DNA from: Moraxellaceae bacterium
Lineage (GTDB): Bacteria; Pseudomonadota; Gammaproteobacteria; Pseudomonadales; Moraxellaceae
Reading direction: 5' to 3'
DNA: 64,000 nucleotides
NCBI GenBank assembly: GCA_030680295.1
Contig: JAUXVU010000018.1
Location: 613,547-677,546, forward strand
Shown here: piece by piece, positions 34,615 to 44,114 of the stretch
How positions within the stretch are numbered: the first letter of the stretch is position 1
How the letters are laid out: each line of letters opens with the position of its first letter
The notes under the pieces: model-generated
The model's input: only the letters and a program-made list of their open reading frames with translations
Told to the model about the DNA's origin: nothing
Databases searched by the model: none
Position numbers and translations under genes: made by a program

Positions 34615-36187
34615 GCCTATGTTAAGCCTCAACAATCTCAGCATTCGCAAACGCGATGGTGAGGTCTTGGTCGACGGTATCAACTTGCATGTCGATAGCG
34701 GTGAATGGCTGGCCGTGGTTGGTGAGTCAGGCTCTGGTAAGTCGCTTTCTGCATTGGCCAGTTTGCGCTTGCTGCCGGCCGGCCTTAGCGCCAGTGGGCA
34801 GTTACTGTTTAATGGTGAAGACATCACTAAGTTCAGTGAAAAGCGTCTGCAGCAGCTGCGCGGTGGTGATGTCGGCATGATTTTCCAAGAGCCACTGACC
34901 GCACTTAACCCACTGCACCGTATTGGTAAGCAGCTCATTGAAATGCTTCAGCTGCATCAAAAAATCAATCCCGCGGCGGCCAAATTGCGTGCCATCAGCC
35001 TGCTTAATGAAGTTGGCATTGATCATGCCGAACGACGCCTGCGTGCTTGGCCACATGAGCTCTCCGGTGGCCAACGTCAGCGTGTAATGATTGCCATGGC
35101 GCTGGCCAATAATCCGAAGTTATTAATTGCTGACGAACCCACCACCGCGCTTGATGCCCTGCTGCAAATCCAAATATTAGACTTGCTGAAAAACCTGCAG
35201 AAAAAGCGTGGTTTGAGTGTGTTGTTTATTAGTCACGACCTGCCGCAAGTGCGTCGTTATGCTGACCGTGTGGCCGTCATGAAAGCAGGCAAAGTAGTCG
35301 AAAGCGCCGACTGCGCCAGCTTATTTGAACGCCCCCAACATGAATACACGCGCATGTTGCTTAGGCCTTTTGGTCAGGTAGAACTCAGTCTAGTCGACGA
35401 AGGCAGCAAGGCGGTGTTAACTGCTGCACAGGTAAATGTGCACTACCCCTTACGTAGTAACTGGATGGGCCGTGTCACCGACTGGCACCATGCTGTTCAG
35501 AATGTTGGCCTAACACTACGCCAAAGTGAGGCGCTGGGCATTGTCGGCGAGTCCGGCTCAGGTAAATCCTCATTAGCCGCTGCCTTATTGCGCCTGACAC
35601 CCGCTAAAGGTCGCATAACGGTGTTAGGCCAAAATTGGTTAGACTTAAACCCGACGGAGCTGCGAGCTCAGCGCTCGCATATGCAAATGGTGTTTCAAGA
35701 CCCCTATGGCAGCCTAAGTCCTCGCCTAATGGTCAGTGATATCATTGCTGAAGGCTTACGCGCACATCGCCAGCTCGATGAAAAAGCGTTAGACAAGGCC
35801 GTCATTGAAGCCATGCAAGCGGTTAATTTAGACCCTGCCAGTAGACATCGTTATCCGCATGAGTTCTCCGGCGGACAGCGCCAGCGTATTGCCTTGGCCC
35901 GAGCACTGATTTTACGCCCAGACATTATTGTTATGGACGAGCCCACTTCGGCATTAGATCGTCATACACAGCGTGATATCGTCGAACTCTTGAGGAAAAT
36001 CCAACAGGATATGGGCATAAGTTATGTGTTTATTAGCCATGATTTGCGTGTAGTTCAAGCTTTATGTCATCGCCTTTTGGTCATGCACCAAGGTCGTGTA
36101 GTTGAGCAAGGTAAATGCCAAGATATTTTTAACAGGCCTGAGCACGCTTATACCAAGGCCTTATTAGCGAGCATGCTCGCACATTAA
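34583..36187 (+). CDS. yejF: Peptide ABC transporter ATPase with two nucleotide-binding domains, YejF type
   Basis: About 534 residues containing two complete ABC ATPase domains in tandem. First: Walker A GESGSGKSLS, signature LSGGQRQRV, Walker B LLIADEPTTALD. Second: GESGSGKSSLAA, signature FSGGQRQRI, Walker B IIVMDEPTSALD. It powers YejBE. I chose the ATG at 34583, which has GGAGAGG upstream; the ATG at 34601 (MSQHEP) is a good alternative and closer to the E. coli N-terminus. Confidence 0.93.
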   Translation: MPSTPAMSQHEPMLSLNNLSIRKRDGEVLVDGINLHVDSGEWLAVVGESGSGKSLSALASLRLLPAGLSASGQLLFNGEDITKFSEKRLQQLRGGDVGMIFQEPLTALNPLHRIGKQLIEMLQLHQKINPAAAKLRAISLLNEVGIDHAERRLRAWPHELSGGQRQRVMIAMALANNPKLLIADEPTTALDALLQIQILDLLKNLQKKRGLSVLFISHDLPQVRRYADRVAVMKAGKVVESADCASLFERPQHEYTRMLLRPFGQVELSLVDEGSKAVLTAAQVNVHYPLRSNWMGRVTDWHHAVQNVGLTLRQSEALGIVGESGSGKSSLAAALLRLTPAKGRITVLGQNWLDLNPTELRAQRSHMQMVFQDPYGSLSPRLMVSDIIAEGLRAHRQLDEKALDKAVIEAMQAVNLDPASRHRYPHEFSGGQRQRIALARALILRPDIIVMDEPTSALDRHTQRDIVELLRKIQQDMGISYVFISHDLRVVQALCHRLLVMHQGRVVEQGKCQDIFNRPEHAYTKALLASMLAH

Positions 36188-36239
36188 CAAAATGACTTTA
36201 TACTTCCACCACACACTCGGTTGAGCAGGAGAAAGATTC

Positions 36240-37040
36240 ATGGGAATGATGAGCGGAAAGCGCGTCCTAATTGTAGGTGTTGCTAGCAAGTTATCCATCG
36301 CATTTGGTATTGCACACGCCATGCATCGTGAAGGTGCCGAGCTGGCTTTCACCTATCAAAACGACAAATTGCGCAAACGTGTTGAAGACTTTGCTGCAAG
36401 CTTCGGTTCCACGCTTACGTTTCCCTGCGATGTCGCCAATGATGCTGACATCACCGCCGTGTTTGACTCTTTAAAAGCCCACTGGGATGGATTGGATGTC
36501 TTGGTTCACTCGGTAGGTTATGCCCCAGGCCATGAACTTGAGGGCAATTATGTCGACATCACCACGCGTGAAGGTTTCCGCATAGCCCATGACATTAGTT
36601 CTTATAGTTTTAGTGCCTTGGCACAAGCCGCTAAACCCATGATGTTGGGCCGTAATGGCAGCCTGCTCACGCTAACCTACCAAGGTTCTGAACGTGTGGT
36701 ACCAAACTACAACGTCATGGGTCTGGCCAAAGCCTCTTTAGAGGCCAATGTGCGCTACTTAGGCGCCAGCCTTGGCCCAGATGGCATTCGCGTGAATGGC
36801 ATCTCTGCTGGCCCGATACGCACGCTGGCAGCTAGTGGCATTAAAGACTTCCGCAAAATGTTGTCGTATAACGAAGCGGCCACGCCCATTCGTCGCAACG
36901 TCACCATCGAAGAAGTCGGTAATGCCGCTGCCTTCTTATGCTCGGACATGGCCTCTGGTATCAGTGGCGAAATCCTGTATGTGGATGGTGGTTTTAACAC
37001 GGTTGCCATGCCGGCGATGGATGCTCTAGAAAACCTGTAG
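36240..37040 (+). CDS. fabI: Enoyl-[acyl-carrier-protein] reductase FabI
   Basis: A 266-residue short-chain dehydrogenase-fold enzyme. [13 protein letters not shown] is the FabI cofactor loop, SVGYAPG replaces the commoner SIGFAPG, and the catalytic Tyr-x6-Lys is in [24 protein letters not shown] sequence. It reduces enoyl-ACP with NADH in the last step of each fatty-acid elongation round. AGGAG lies 9-10 nt before the ATG. The gene lies 52 bp after yejF and has its own terminator. Confidence 0.95.
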   Translation: MGMMSGKRVLIVGVASKLSIAFGIAHAMHREGAELAFTYQNDKLRKRVEDFAASFGSTLTFPCDVANDADITAVFDSLKAHWDGLDVLVHSVGYAPGHELEGNYVDITTREGFRIAHDISSYSFSALAQAAKPMMLGRNGSLLTLTYQGSERVVPNYNVMGLAKASLEANVRYLGASLGPDGIRVNGISAGPIRTLAASGIKDFRKMLSYNEAATPIRRNVTIEEVGNAAAFLCSDMASGISGEILYVDGGFNTVAMPAMDALENL

Positions 37041-37053
37041 TTTGCTAGGCAAT

Positions 37054-37082
37054 AAAAAAGCCCGCTTTATGCGGGCTTTTTT
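37054..37082. terminator. Bidirectional terminator between fabI and ppiD
   Basis: AGCCCGC pairs with GCGGGCT around a TTTAT loop, flanked by A6 on the left and T6 on the right. It serves the convergent genes fabI and ppiD. Confidence 0.88.
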
Positions 37083-37102
37083 ATGATGTCGACTAACCAA
37101 AA

Positions 37103-38983
37103 CTATTCAGCTTTATCTTCAAAAACTTTCACTTTGGCGTTGGCACGCATCAATTTCAACACGTCTTGTAGCTCTTGCTGGCCGCTGTTTTCAGCCAACA
37201 TACTGCGCATCATGGACTGCTCATCCAAGCTTGGCGTATCAGCCGAAGACACCGCACTAACTTCAGCAACCACGACAGAGTCTGGTAACACGGCCAGCAC
37301 GGGCTTACGCTGACCATCTACAGGCTTAGGCGCACGGAACAGCACTTGCAGCAACTCTGGATCAACCTGCTGAGATTGACGAGTTAAAGCCATGCGTTGC
37401 TGAGCAGGACGCATAGCAGGTGCAGCAGCACTTAAGCCTTGATCTTGCGCTTTGGTTAATACGGCTTCTGCATCTGCTTTTGCCAACGCCAAAGCCTGCT
37501 CATTTGCAAGTTTGGCACGTATCACATCACGCACTTGTGCCAATGGACGTTTCTGCGCAGGAGTATGTTGGGTCACGCGTAACCACACACTACTACCATC
37601 AGGCATGGACACGACAGACGAGTTCTTTTTATCGCGAACTAAGTCTTCGCTAAAGGCCACTTCAACAACACGCGGATTCGCTGCAATGCCTTCACCACCC
37701 TGACGACTAAACGCCATAATCGATTGCACCGGCACGTTTACCTCACGTGATGCTTCGCTTAAGTCTGAAGATTCATAGACAATCGCATCCAAACGCTCAA
37801 TCGCATCAATATAAAGTTCTTCTGCAAGATGAGCACGCGCTTCAACTGCCAGTTCATCACGAATACTGGCTAACGACGGAGCATCCGCCTGAGTGACTTC
37901 TAACAACTTAATAATGTGATAACCAAACGGGGTTTTAACCACAGGTGACAACTGACCTGGCTCGCTAAGGGCAAACAATGCTGCTTCAAAGTCAGGTTCG
38001 AACATGCCGCGAGCAGCAAAGCCCAAATCACCACCATTGGCAGCAGAACCCGGATCTTGTGAGTTCGCCTTAGCAAGCTCCTCAAAAGATGCACCTGCTG
38101 AGATTTCTTTCAACAAGCTTTCTGCTTTTGCTTTGTTGGCAGCATCATTGCCATCGGCAATTAGAATATGAGCCGCACGACGCTGCTCATTTGCTGACAT
38201 TGCCTGCACACGCAGTGCATAACGCTCTTCAATATCCTTTTCAGTCACACTGACTTCATTGGCAAAACTTGCACTAGACAAACGAATGAACTCAATGGCT
38301 ACTTGCTCTGGTTGTTGGAACAAACGCGATTCGTTGTCATAGGCTGCCTTGATATCAGCGTCACTAACATTAACCTTTGCCAAATACTCATTAGCGCTAA
38401 ACAGCACATAACTAACATCACGTGCTTGGCGATCTAACGCCAATAAACGCAATAGCTCGGATTGCGTCACAAAGCTACTTTGTAACCAGCCTGCCATACG
38501 CTGTGCCACGATAACTTCCTGACGTGCGCGTTCTGGAAATGATGCTGGCGACTCGCCAATTTGGCTTAACACTGACGCATAACGCTGAGGCGAGAAACGA
38601 CCGGCCTCTTGAAATGCTGGCGTTTCACGAATTAACTTATGGACTTGCTCATCGGTAACACGATAGCCAGCTTTTTGCCCTGACTGAAGCAAAAGCTGAC
38701 GTTGAATAAGGTTATTCAACACTTGTTTACGAAGTTGCTTTTGGTCATCTTCGCTCAGGCGCGCATTGTCTCCCAAGCGTGCCTGAATTTGCTGTGCTTG
38801 GCTTTGCACCGCGCGCTCAAGTGCAGGCTGAGCAATTTCATCACCATTCACTTCTGCCGCCACTAAATTACGGCCACCACCACTGAAGTATGACTCCATA
38901 CCGACCAGCACCAAGGGCACAGTCAGCAAGGCCAACATTGTGATGCCTAACCAACCCTTGACCATCTGACGAAACGATTCCAT
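37103..38983 (-). CDS. ppiD: Periplasmic folding chaperone PpiD, membrane anchored
   Basis: 626 residues, the usual PpiD size. N-terminal membrane anchor (about residues 12-32, ending LVLVGMESYF), a SurA-like N-domain, then a parvulin domain beginning RRAAHILIADG and including GDLGFAARGMF and PFGYHIIKL, then a second, degenerate parvulin-like region. It sits at the periplasmic exit of SecYEG and helps proteins leaving the translocon fold. I place the start at 38983, where AAAGG is correctly spaced; the in-frame upstream codons give 21 unrelated residues. It follows hupB, as in E. coli and Pseudomonas. Confidence 0.94.
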   Translation of the reverse strand: MESFRQMVKGWLGITMLALLTVPLVLVGMESYFSGGGRNLVAAEVNGDEIAQPALERAVQSQAQQIQARLGDNARLSEDDQKQLRKQVLNNLIQRQLLLQSGQKAGYRVTDEQVHKLIRETPAFQEAGRFSPQRYASVLSQIGESPASFPERARQEVIVAQRMAGWLQSSFVTQSELLRLLALDRQARDVSYVLFSANEYLAKVNVSDADIKAAYDNESRLFQQPEQVAIEFIRLSSASFANEVSVTEKDIEERYALRVQAMSANEQRRAAHILIADGNDAANKAKAESLLKEISAGASFEELAKANSQDPGSAANGGDLGFAARGMFEPDFEAALFALSEPGQLSPVVKTPFGYHIIKLLEVTQADAPSLASIRDELAVEARAHLAEELYIDAIERLDAIVYESSDLSEASREVNVPVQSIMAFSRQGGEGIAANPRVVEVAFSEDLVRDKKNSSVVSMPDGSSVWLRVTQHTPAQKRPLAQVRDVIRAKLANEQALALAKADAEAVLTKAQDQGLSAAAPAMRPAQQRMALTRQSQQVDPELLQVLFRAPKPVDGQRKPVLAVLPDSVVVAEVSAVSSADTPSLDEQSMMRSMLAENSGQQELQDVLKLMRANAKVKVFEDKAE

Positions 38984-39028
38984 GACCAACCTTTGAGTTT
39001 TAAGCAGATGCCACATCAACCATGGCAG

Positions 39029-39060
39029 AAAAAAAGTACGCGCCAATTGGCGCGTACTTA
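39029..39060 (-). terminator. Terminator of hupB
   Basis: A perfect 11-bp stem, 39034-39044 with 39049-39059, around an AATT loop. On the minus strand it is followed by a U run (39033-39029). It separates hupB from the downstream ppiD. Confidence 0.88.
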
Positions 39061-39085
39061 GACTACTACAAGAACGCTAAAAAGA

Positions 39086-39361
39086 TTAGACGTTCACAGC
39101 ATCCTTCAAGCCTTTACCCGCTTTGAATGATGGTGTTTTAGAAGCAGCAATTTTAATTTCTTTACCGGTTTGTGGGTTACGACCAGTGCGGGCAGCACGC
39201 TCTTTAACAGCAAACGTACCAAAGCCTACCAGAGTTACCGCATCGCCACCTTTCAGGGCAGCAGTAATGGCAGCTACTGTCGCGTCCAGTGCACGACCTG
39301 AGTCAGCCTTGGTTAAGTTAGTCGCTTCAGCAATTGCATCAATGAGTTCAGATTTATTCAC
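39086..39361 (-). CDS. hupB: DNA-binding protein HU, beta type
   Basis: A 91-residue histone-like protein with the HU signatures [23 protein letters not shown] and the C-terminal [10 protein letters not shown] use a GTG start at 39361: AAGGGG lies 6 nt upstream, and translation then begins [11 protein letters not shown], the standard HU N-terminus. The ATG two codons earlier touches the ribosome-binding sequence directly and is unlikely. HU bends DNA and shapes the nucleoid. It lies between lon and ppiD, the conserved order. Confidence 0.95.
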   Translation of the reverse strand: MNKSELIDAIAEATNLTKADSGRALDATVAAITAALKGGDAVTLVGFGTFAVKERAARTGRNPQTGKEIKIAASKTPSFKAGKGLKDAVNV

Positions 39362-39439
39362 ATTCATCCCCTTAGGATTTGTTACGTTGTTTTGATTTTC
39401 TTATTGCTTGCGAGATGTACGCAGTGCAGTGGAGTCAAT

Positions 39440-39468
39440 TTATAAAACGGTGCCTTACCTAGGGTCAA
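39440..39468 (-). promoter_or_regulatory. Predicted sigma-70 promoter of hupB
   Basis: On the minus strand TTGACC (39468-39463) is separated by 17 bp from TTATAA (39445-39440). Both hexamers and the spacing are close to consensus, and the start codon lies about 80 bp downstream. HU can therefore be expressed independently of lon. Confidence 0.65.
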
Positions 39469-39516
39469 GCAAAACACCGTTAAAAAATGAAGTTTTCCTA
39501 AAATAACGTGAAATAA

Positions 39517-41916
39517 TTAGTGTCTGCTGGCTGAGCTAGTGATTTTATTCTCCACTTTGGCTAAACCTTCAGCATATGCCTCTTCACTTAATGGCGCCGG
39601 CACACTGGTCAATGCAATGGCCAAAACCTCATCAATCCACTTCACTGTTCGGATATCCAGCGCCGATTTTACGTTGTCAGGAATCTCTTTTAAGTCACGT
39701 GCGTTTTCATCCGGGATGATCACCGTTCGAATACCACCACGATGCGCCGCCAATAACTTTTCCTTTAAACCACCAATCGGCAACACTTGCCCACGCAACG
39801 TAATTTCACCAGTCATAGCCACATCCGCTTTCACCGGAATACCCGTCAACACCGAAGCCAAGGCAGTGCACATGCCAATACCGGCACTTGGACCATCTTT
39901 TGGCGTAGCACCTTCCGGCATGTGAATATGCAAGTCTTTACGTTCAAAGGTATCCGGCAACAGGCCCAAAATACGTGAGCGCGAACGCACAACGGTCAAA
40001 GCGGCACGAATTGACTCTTGCATGACATCACCCAGCGAGCCTGTCATTAAATGACCGCCCTTGCCCGGCACAGCCGCTGCTTCAATGGTCAACAACTCGC
40101 CACCAACCGATGTCCAAGCCAAACCGGTCACTTGACCAATCTGATCTTCTGCTTCAGCTTTGCCGTAGTTGAACTTACGCACACCGAGATACTCTTCCAT
40201 CACCGAAGAATCGATAGTGATAGCGCCCTTGTGTTCACCGGTAACCAGCAACTTGACCACCTTGCGGCAGACACGGCCAATGGCGCGGTCTAAATTTCGC
40301 ACACCAGCTTCACGGGTGAAGTAACGCACCATGTCACGACAAGCGTCCTCAGTAATGCTCAGCTCACTGTCTTTTAGGCCCGCAGCTGCAAGTTGTTTTG
40401 GAATTAAGTACTGGCGTGCAATAGCTACTTTTTCATCTTCGGTATAACCGGGCAGACGAATCACTTCCATACGGTCCAGCAATGGTGCCGGAATATCCAT
40501 GGAATTAGCTGTACACAGGAACATAACCTCAGACAGGTCATAGTCCACTTCCAAATAGTGATCGTTAAACGACTTGTTTTGTTCTGGGTCTAACACTTCC
40601 AACAAAGCAGAGGCCGGATCACCACGCATATCGGAAGCCATTTTGTCGATTTCATCTAGCAAAAACAGTGGGTTGCGCACACCAACTTTAGACAATTTCT
40701 GAATCAGTTTACCCGGCATAGAACCAATGTAGGTGCGACGGTGGCCACGAATTTCGGCTTCATCACGCACACCACCCAAGGCCATGCGCACAAACTCACG
40801 GTTAGTGGCTTTGGCAATGGACTGACCCAAAGAAGTCTTACCTACACCGGGTGGGCCCACCAAACACAGAATGGCACCATTGAGCTTTTTCACACGCGAC
40901 TGCACCGCGAGGTATTCCAAAATACGCTCTTTAACTTCTTCTAAGCCAAAGTGATCCGCATCCAAAATCTCACGAGCTTTTTTCAAGTCGATACGGACAC
41001 GGCTGCGCTTTTTCCACGGCACACCTAGCATCCAGTCCAAATAACCACGCACCACGGTGGCTTCAGCAGAAGACGGCGACATTTGACGTAGTTTACGCAG
41101 CTCAGCATCCACTTTTTTACGTGCTTCCGCAGGCATGCCAGCAGTGTCAATACGACGCTCAAGTTCGCTGAGCTCGTCTTCGCCCTCGCCAAGGTCGCCC
41201 AGCTCTCGCTGGATGGCTTTAATCTGTTCGTTTAAGTAGTACTCGCGCTGGCTTTTTTCCATCTGGGTTTTAACCCGGCCGCGAATGCGCTTTTCCACTT
41301 TCAGGATGTCAATTTCTGACTCCATCAACGCCATCAAGTGCTCTACACGCTCCTGCAACGGCACGATGTCCAAGATGGCCTGCTTTTCTTCCATACGCAG
41401 CGACAAATGCGCGGCAATGGTATCGGCCAAACGACTGGGGTCATGAATGTCAGCCACGGAAGTCAGCACTTCATTGGCTACTTTTTTGGAGAGTTTGACG
41501 TACTGCTCAAATTGCGACATTAAGCTGCGCGCCAACACCTCAGCATCACTTCGTGATAACTCAGGCGATACACTCGGCATTAATACGGCCTGCAGGCCTT
41601 CGGTAAGTGTCTCTTCAATGCTGACCAGTTCTGCGCGACTTAAGCCTTCAACCAGCACTTTAACGGTGCCGTCTGGCAATTTTAATAGCTGCAAAATATT
41701 GGCCACCGTACCAATTTGGTACAGGCCCTTCTGACGTGGATCGTCTTCGGCGGCATCACGTTGAGAAACCAAGAAGATATGACGCTCTTCGCTGGCCATA
41801 GCAGCCTCTAAGGCCTCAATGGAGCGTTCGCGACCGACAAACAAGGGAATTACCATGTGTGGATAAATCACCACATCACGCAGAGGTAATAAAGGCAAAC
41901 GCAGTACGTCGGTCAT
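39517..41916 (-). CDS. lon: ATP-dependent protease La (Lon)
   Basis: A 799-residue LonA. The N-terminal substrate-binding domain starts LPLLPLRDVVIYPHMVIPL; the AAA+ domain has Walker A GPPGVGKTSLGQS near residue 356 and Walker B PLFLLDEIDKM; the C-terminal protease domain has the catalytic Ser in PKDGPSAGIGM near 679 and the catalytic Lys in GLKEKLLAAHRGG. It degrades misfolded and short-lived regulatory proteins in the cytoplasm. A heat-shock-type promoter lies upstream at 41970-41998. The place between clpX and hupB is conserved. Confidence 0.97.
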   Translation of the reverse strand: MTDVLRLPLLPLRDVVIYPHMVIPLFVGRERSIEALEAAMASEERHIFLVSQRDAAEDDPRQKGLYQIGTVANILQLLKLPDGTVKVLVEGLSRAELVSIEETLTEGLQAVLMPSVSPELSRSDAEVLARSLMSQFEQYVKLSKKVANEVLTSVADIHDPSRLADTIAAHLSLRMEEKQAILDIVPLQERVEHLMALMESEIDILKVEKRIRGRVKTQMEKSQREYYLNEQIKAIQRELGDLGEGEDELSELERRIDTAGMPAEARKKVDAELRKLRQMSPSSAEATVVRGYLDWMLGVPWKKRSRVRIDLKKAREILDADHFGLEEVKERILEYLAVQSRVKKLNGAILCLVGPPGVGKTSLGQSIAKATNREFVRMALGGVRDEAEIRGHRRTYIGSMPGKLIQKLSKVGVRNPLFLLDEIDKMASDMRGDPASALLEVLDPEQNKSFNDHYLEVDYDLSEVMFLCTANSMDIPAPLLDRMEVIRLPGYTEDEKVAIARQYLIPKQLAAAGLKDSELSITEDACRDMVRYFTREAGVRNLDRAIGRVCRKVVKLLVTGEHKGAITIDSSVMEEYLGVRKFNYGKAEAEDQIGQVTGLAWTSVGGELLTIEAAAVPGKGGHLMTGSLGDVMQESIRAALTVVRSRSRILGLLPDTFERKDLHIHMPEGATPKDGPSAGIGMCTALASVLTGIPVKADVAMTGEITLRGQVLPIGGLKEKLLAAHRGGIRTVIIPDENARDLKEIPDNVKSALDIRTVKWIDEVLAIALTSVPAPLSEEAYAEGLAKVENKITSSASRH

Positions 41917-41969
41917 AGGTAGTCTCCACAGTGAGCAGGCATCAAATAACCTGTTTGAATATAGTTACT

Positions 41970-41998
41970 TTGTGGGGCAAGCCGTCGCGTTTTACAAG
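41970..41998 (-). promoter_or_regulatory. Predicted sigma-32 heat-shock promoter of lon
   Basis: On the minus strand CTTGTAA (41998-41992) is followed after 14 bp by CCCCACAA (41977-41970). The sigma-32 consensus is CTTGAAA, 13-15 bp, CCCCATNT, so the match is good in both boxes and in spacing. It lies about 54 bp upstream of the lon ATG and downstream of the clpX terminator, so lon can be induced by heat on its own. Confidence 0.65.
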
Positions 41999-42030
41999 GT
42001 GTCAGTCATTAATCTGGTCGAAAAGCCAAC

Positions 42031-42057
42031 AAAAAAGGGACATAAAGTCCCTTTTTT
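42031..42057 (-). terminator. Terminator of clpX
   Basis: AAGGGAC pairs with GTCCCTT around an ATAAA loop, flanked by A and T runs. On the minus strand it follows the clpX stop by about 20 bp. Confidence 0.85.
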
Positions 42058-42075
42058 GACGCGTCTGTCTATAAA

Positions 42076-43365
42076 TTACTCAGGCAAAACACGCGCGGCT
42101 TCGGTGTTTTCATACACCAGTAATGGTTCTGACTCACCATTGACCACTTTTTCGTCAATTAGCACTTTGCTGACACCTTCCAAGGAAGGCAGTTCATACA
42201 TGGTGCTTAGCAAAATGCCTTCCATAATGGAGCGCAAACCACGAGCACCGGTTTTGCGTTCCAAAGCCTTAGCAGCAATGGCTTTCAGCGCTTCTGGACG
42301 GAACTCAAGTTGCACACCTTCCATTTCAAACAGCTTGGCGTATTGCTTGGTCACGGCATTTTTCGGCGCAGTTAATATCTGCACCAATGCTTCCGCATCT
42401 AAATCGGTCAACGTGGCAATCACCGGCAAACGACCCACAAATTCGGGAATCAAACCAAATTTGACCAAGTCATCTGGCTGCACGCTGGTAAACAACTCGC
42501 CAATGCTCTTAGGTGCGCCACCGCCTTTCACTAAGGCGTTAAAACCAATGCCACCAGGCTCTGCACGGCTAGCAATCAGCTTGTCTAGGCCAGAAAACGC
42601 ACCGCCAACAATAAACAGGATGTTAGAAGTGTCTACCTGCAAAAACTCTTGCTGAGGATGCTTACGACCACCTTGTGGCGGAACGCTGGCAACCGTGCCT
42701 TCAATCAGCTTCAGCAAGGCTTGTTGCACGCCCTCACCGCTGACATCACGGGTAATGGACGGGTTGTCGCTTTTACGTGAAATCTTGTCGATCTCATCAA
42801 TATAGACGATGCCGTTTTGCGCTTTTTCAACGTCGTAGTCACACTTCTGCAACAACTTTTGAATAATGTTCTCAACGTCTTCACCAACATAACCGGCTTC
42901 AGTCAATGTGGTGGCATCGGCCATGGTAAATGGCACGTTCAACACACGGGCTAAGGTTTCGGCCAGCAAGGTTTTGCCTGAACCGGTTGGGCCAATCAGC
43001 AAAATATTGCTTTTTGACAGCTCAACTTCGGTACCGGCACGGGCACCAATGGCACGCTTCATGCCAGCACGCAGACGTTTGTAGTGGTTATAAACCGCCA
43101 CCGCCAACACACGCTTGGCTTGTTCTTGACCAATGACGTAGTCGTCCAGTGTGGCTTTCAGCTCACGTGGTGTGGGCAGATGATCACTGTTTTGTTCTTC
43201 GGTTTTTTCCTGCACTTCTTCGCGGATAATGTCATTACACAGATCCACGCACTCGTCGCAAATATAAACCGATGGGCCAGCAATTAACTTGCGCACTTCA
43301 TGCTGGCTTTTGCCACAGAATGAGCAAAACAGCAGTTTGCCGTCACCCTTTTTCTCTTCAGACAT
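42076..43365 (-). CDS. clpX: ATP-dependent Clp protease ATP-binding subunit ClpX
   Basis: A 429-residue AAA+ unfoldase. The N-terminal zinc-binding domain has Cys14, Cys17, Cys36 and Cys39. Walker A is [13 protein letters not shown] near residue 121, Walker [12 protein letters not shown]; the pore loop GYVGEDVE and the ClpP-docking IGF loop (GGIGFNA) are present. It unfolds tagged proteins and feeds ClpP, whose gene is 13 bp upstream in the same operon. Confidence 0.97.
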   Translation of the reverse strand: MSEEKKGDGKLLFCSFCGKSQHEVRKLIAGPSVYICDECVDLCNDIIREEVQEKTEEQNSDHLPTPRELKATLDDYVIGQEQAKRVLAVAVYNHYKRLRAGMKRAIGARAGTEVELSKSNILLIGPTGSGKTLLAETLARVLNVPFTMADATTLTEAGYVGEDVENIIQKLLQKCDYDVEKAQNGIVYIDEIDKISRKSDNPSITRDVSGEGVQQALLKLIEGTVASVPPQGGRKHPQQEFLQVDTSNILFIVGGAFSGLDKLIASRAEPGGIGFNALVKGGGAPKSIGELFTSVQPDDLVKFGLIPEFVGRLPVIATLTDLDAEALVQILTAPKNAVTKQYAKLFEMEGVQLEFRPEALKAIAAKALERKTGARGLRSIMEGILLSTMYELPSLEGVSKVLIDEKVVNGESEPLLVYENTEAARVLPE

Positions 43366-43378
43366 AATATTCCTCGAC

Positions 43379-44002
43379 TCAGAGACGCGATGTCAGCACT
43401 TGGTCAATCAGACCATAGGTCTTGGCGTCTTCCGCCGTCATAAAGTTATCTCTATCGGTGTCACGTTCTAAACGATCCAACGGTTGACCGGTGTGCTCAG
43501 CCAACAATTCATTCAGCAGGCCTTTAATTTTCAAAATTTCTTGAGCATGAATAGCGATATCAGAAGCCTGACCTTGGAAACCACCCAATGGCTGGTGAAT
43601 CATCACGCGTGAATGTGGCAAACCATAACGCTTACCCTTGGCACCAGCCGACAACAAGAAAGCACCCATGGATGCAGCCTGACCAATACAGATGGTGGAT
43701 ACATCAGGCTTAATAAAACGCATGGTGTCGTAAATCGCCATGCCAGCGGTCACTGAACCACCGGGTGAATTGATATAGAGGTGAATGTCTTTGTCCGGAT
43801 TTTCCGACTCAAGGAACAACAGCTGCGCCACAATCAGGTTGGCCATATTGTCTTCAACTGGCCCCACCAAAAAAATCACTCGTTCTTTTAATAATCGTGA
43901 ATAGATGTCAAAAGCGCGTTCGCCACGGGCGGACTGCTCTACCACCATGGGCACTAAGCCAAGATTACTAATGGAGGGTGCCATGGAATTCTCAATTTTC
44001 AT
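43379..44002 (-). CDS. clpP: ATP-dependent Clp protease proteolytic subunit ClpP
   Basis: A 207-residue serine protease. Catalytic Ser111 in [11 protein letters not shown], His136 in [11 protein letters not shown], and an Asp near residue 185. It forms the tetradecameric chamber used by both ClpX and ClpA. The C-terminal tail after YGLIDQVL is short. A second ATG at 43984 could be the real start, as ClpP N-termini vary and have a propeptide. It lies between tig and clpX. Confidence 0.96.
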   Translation of the reverse strand: MKIENSMAPSISNLGLVPMVVEQSARGERAFDIYSRLLKERVIFLVGPVEDNMANLIVAQLLFLESENPDKDIHLYINSPGGSVTAGMAIYDTMRFIKPDVSTICIGQAASMGAFLLSAGAKGKRYGLPHSRVMIHQPLGGFQGQASDIAIHAQEILKIKGLLNELLAEHTGQPLDRLERDTDRDNFMTAEDAKTYGLIDQVLTSRL

Positions 44003-44030
44003 GTAGTAGATACTCTGGTGTTAGCCCAAT

Positions 44031-44070
44031 AAAAAACACTCCCGGATGCCGGGGCATACCGAGAGTGTCT
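44031..44070 (-). terminator. Terminator between tig and clpP
   Basis: A long interrupted hairpin: the outer arms ACACTC/GAGTGT, then CGG/CCG, then TGCC/GGCA near the tip. On the minus strand it is followed by U6 (44036-44031). It ends most tig transcripts, so clpP presumably has its own promoter or depends on read-through. Confidence 0.78.
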
Positions 44071-44114
44071 GAGCATTAGCGACCAAGGTCAAGGCCGCTA
44101 ATGTGAACAAGTGC

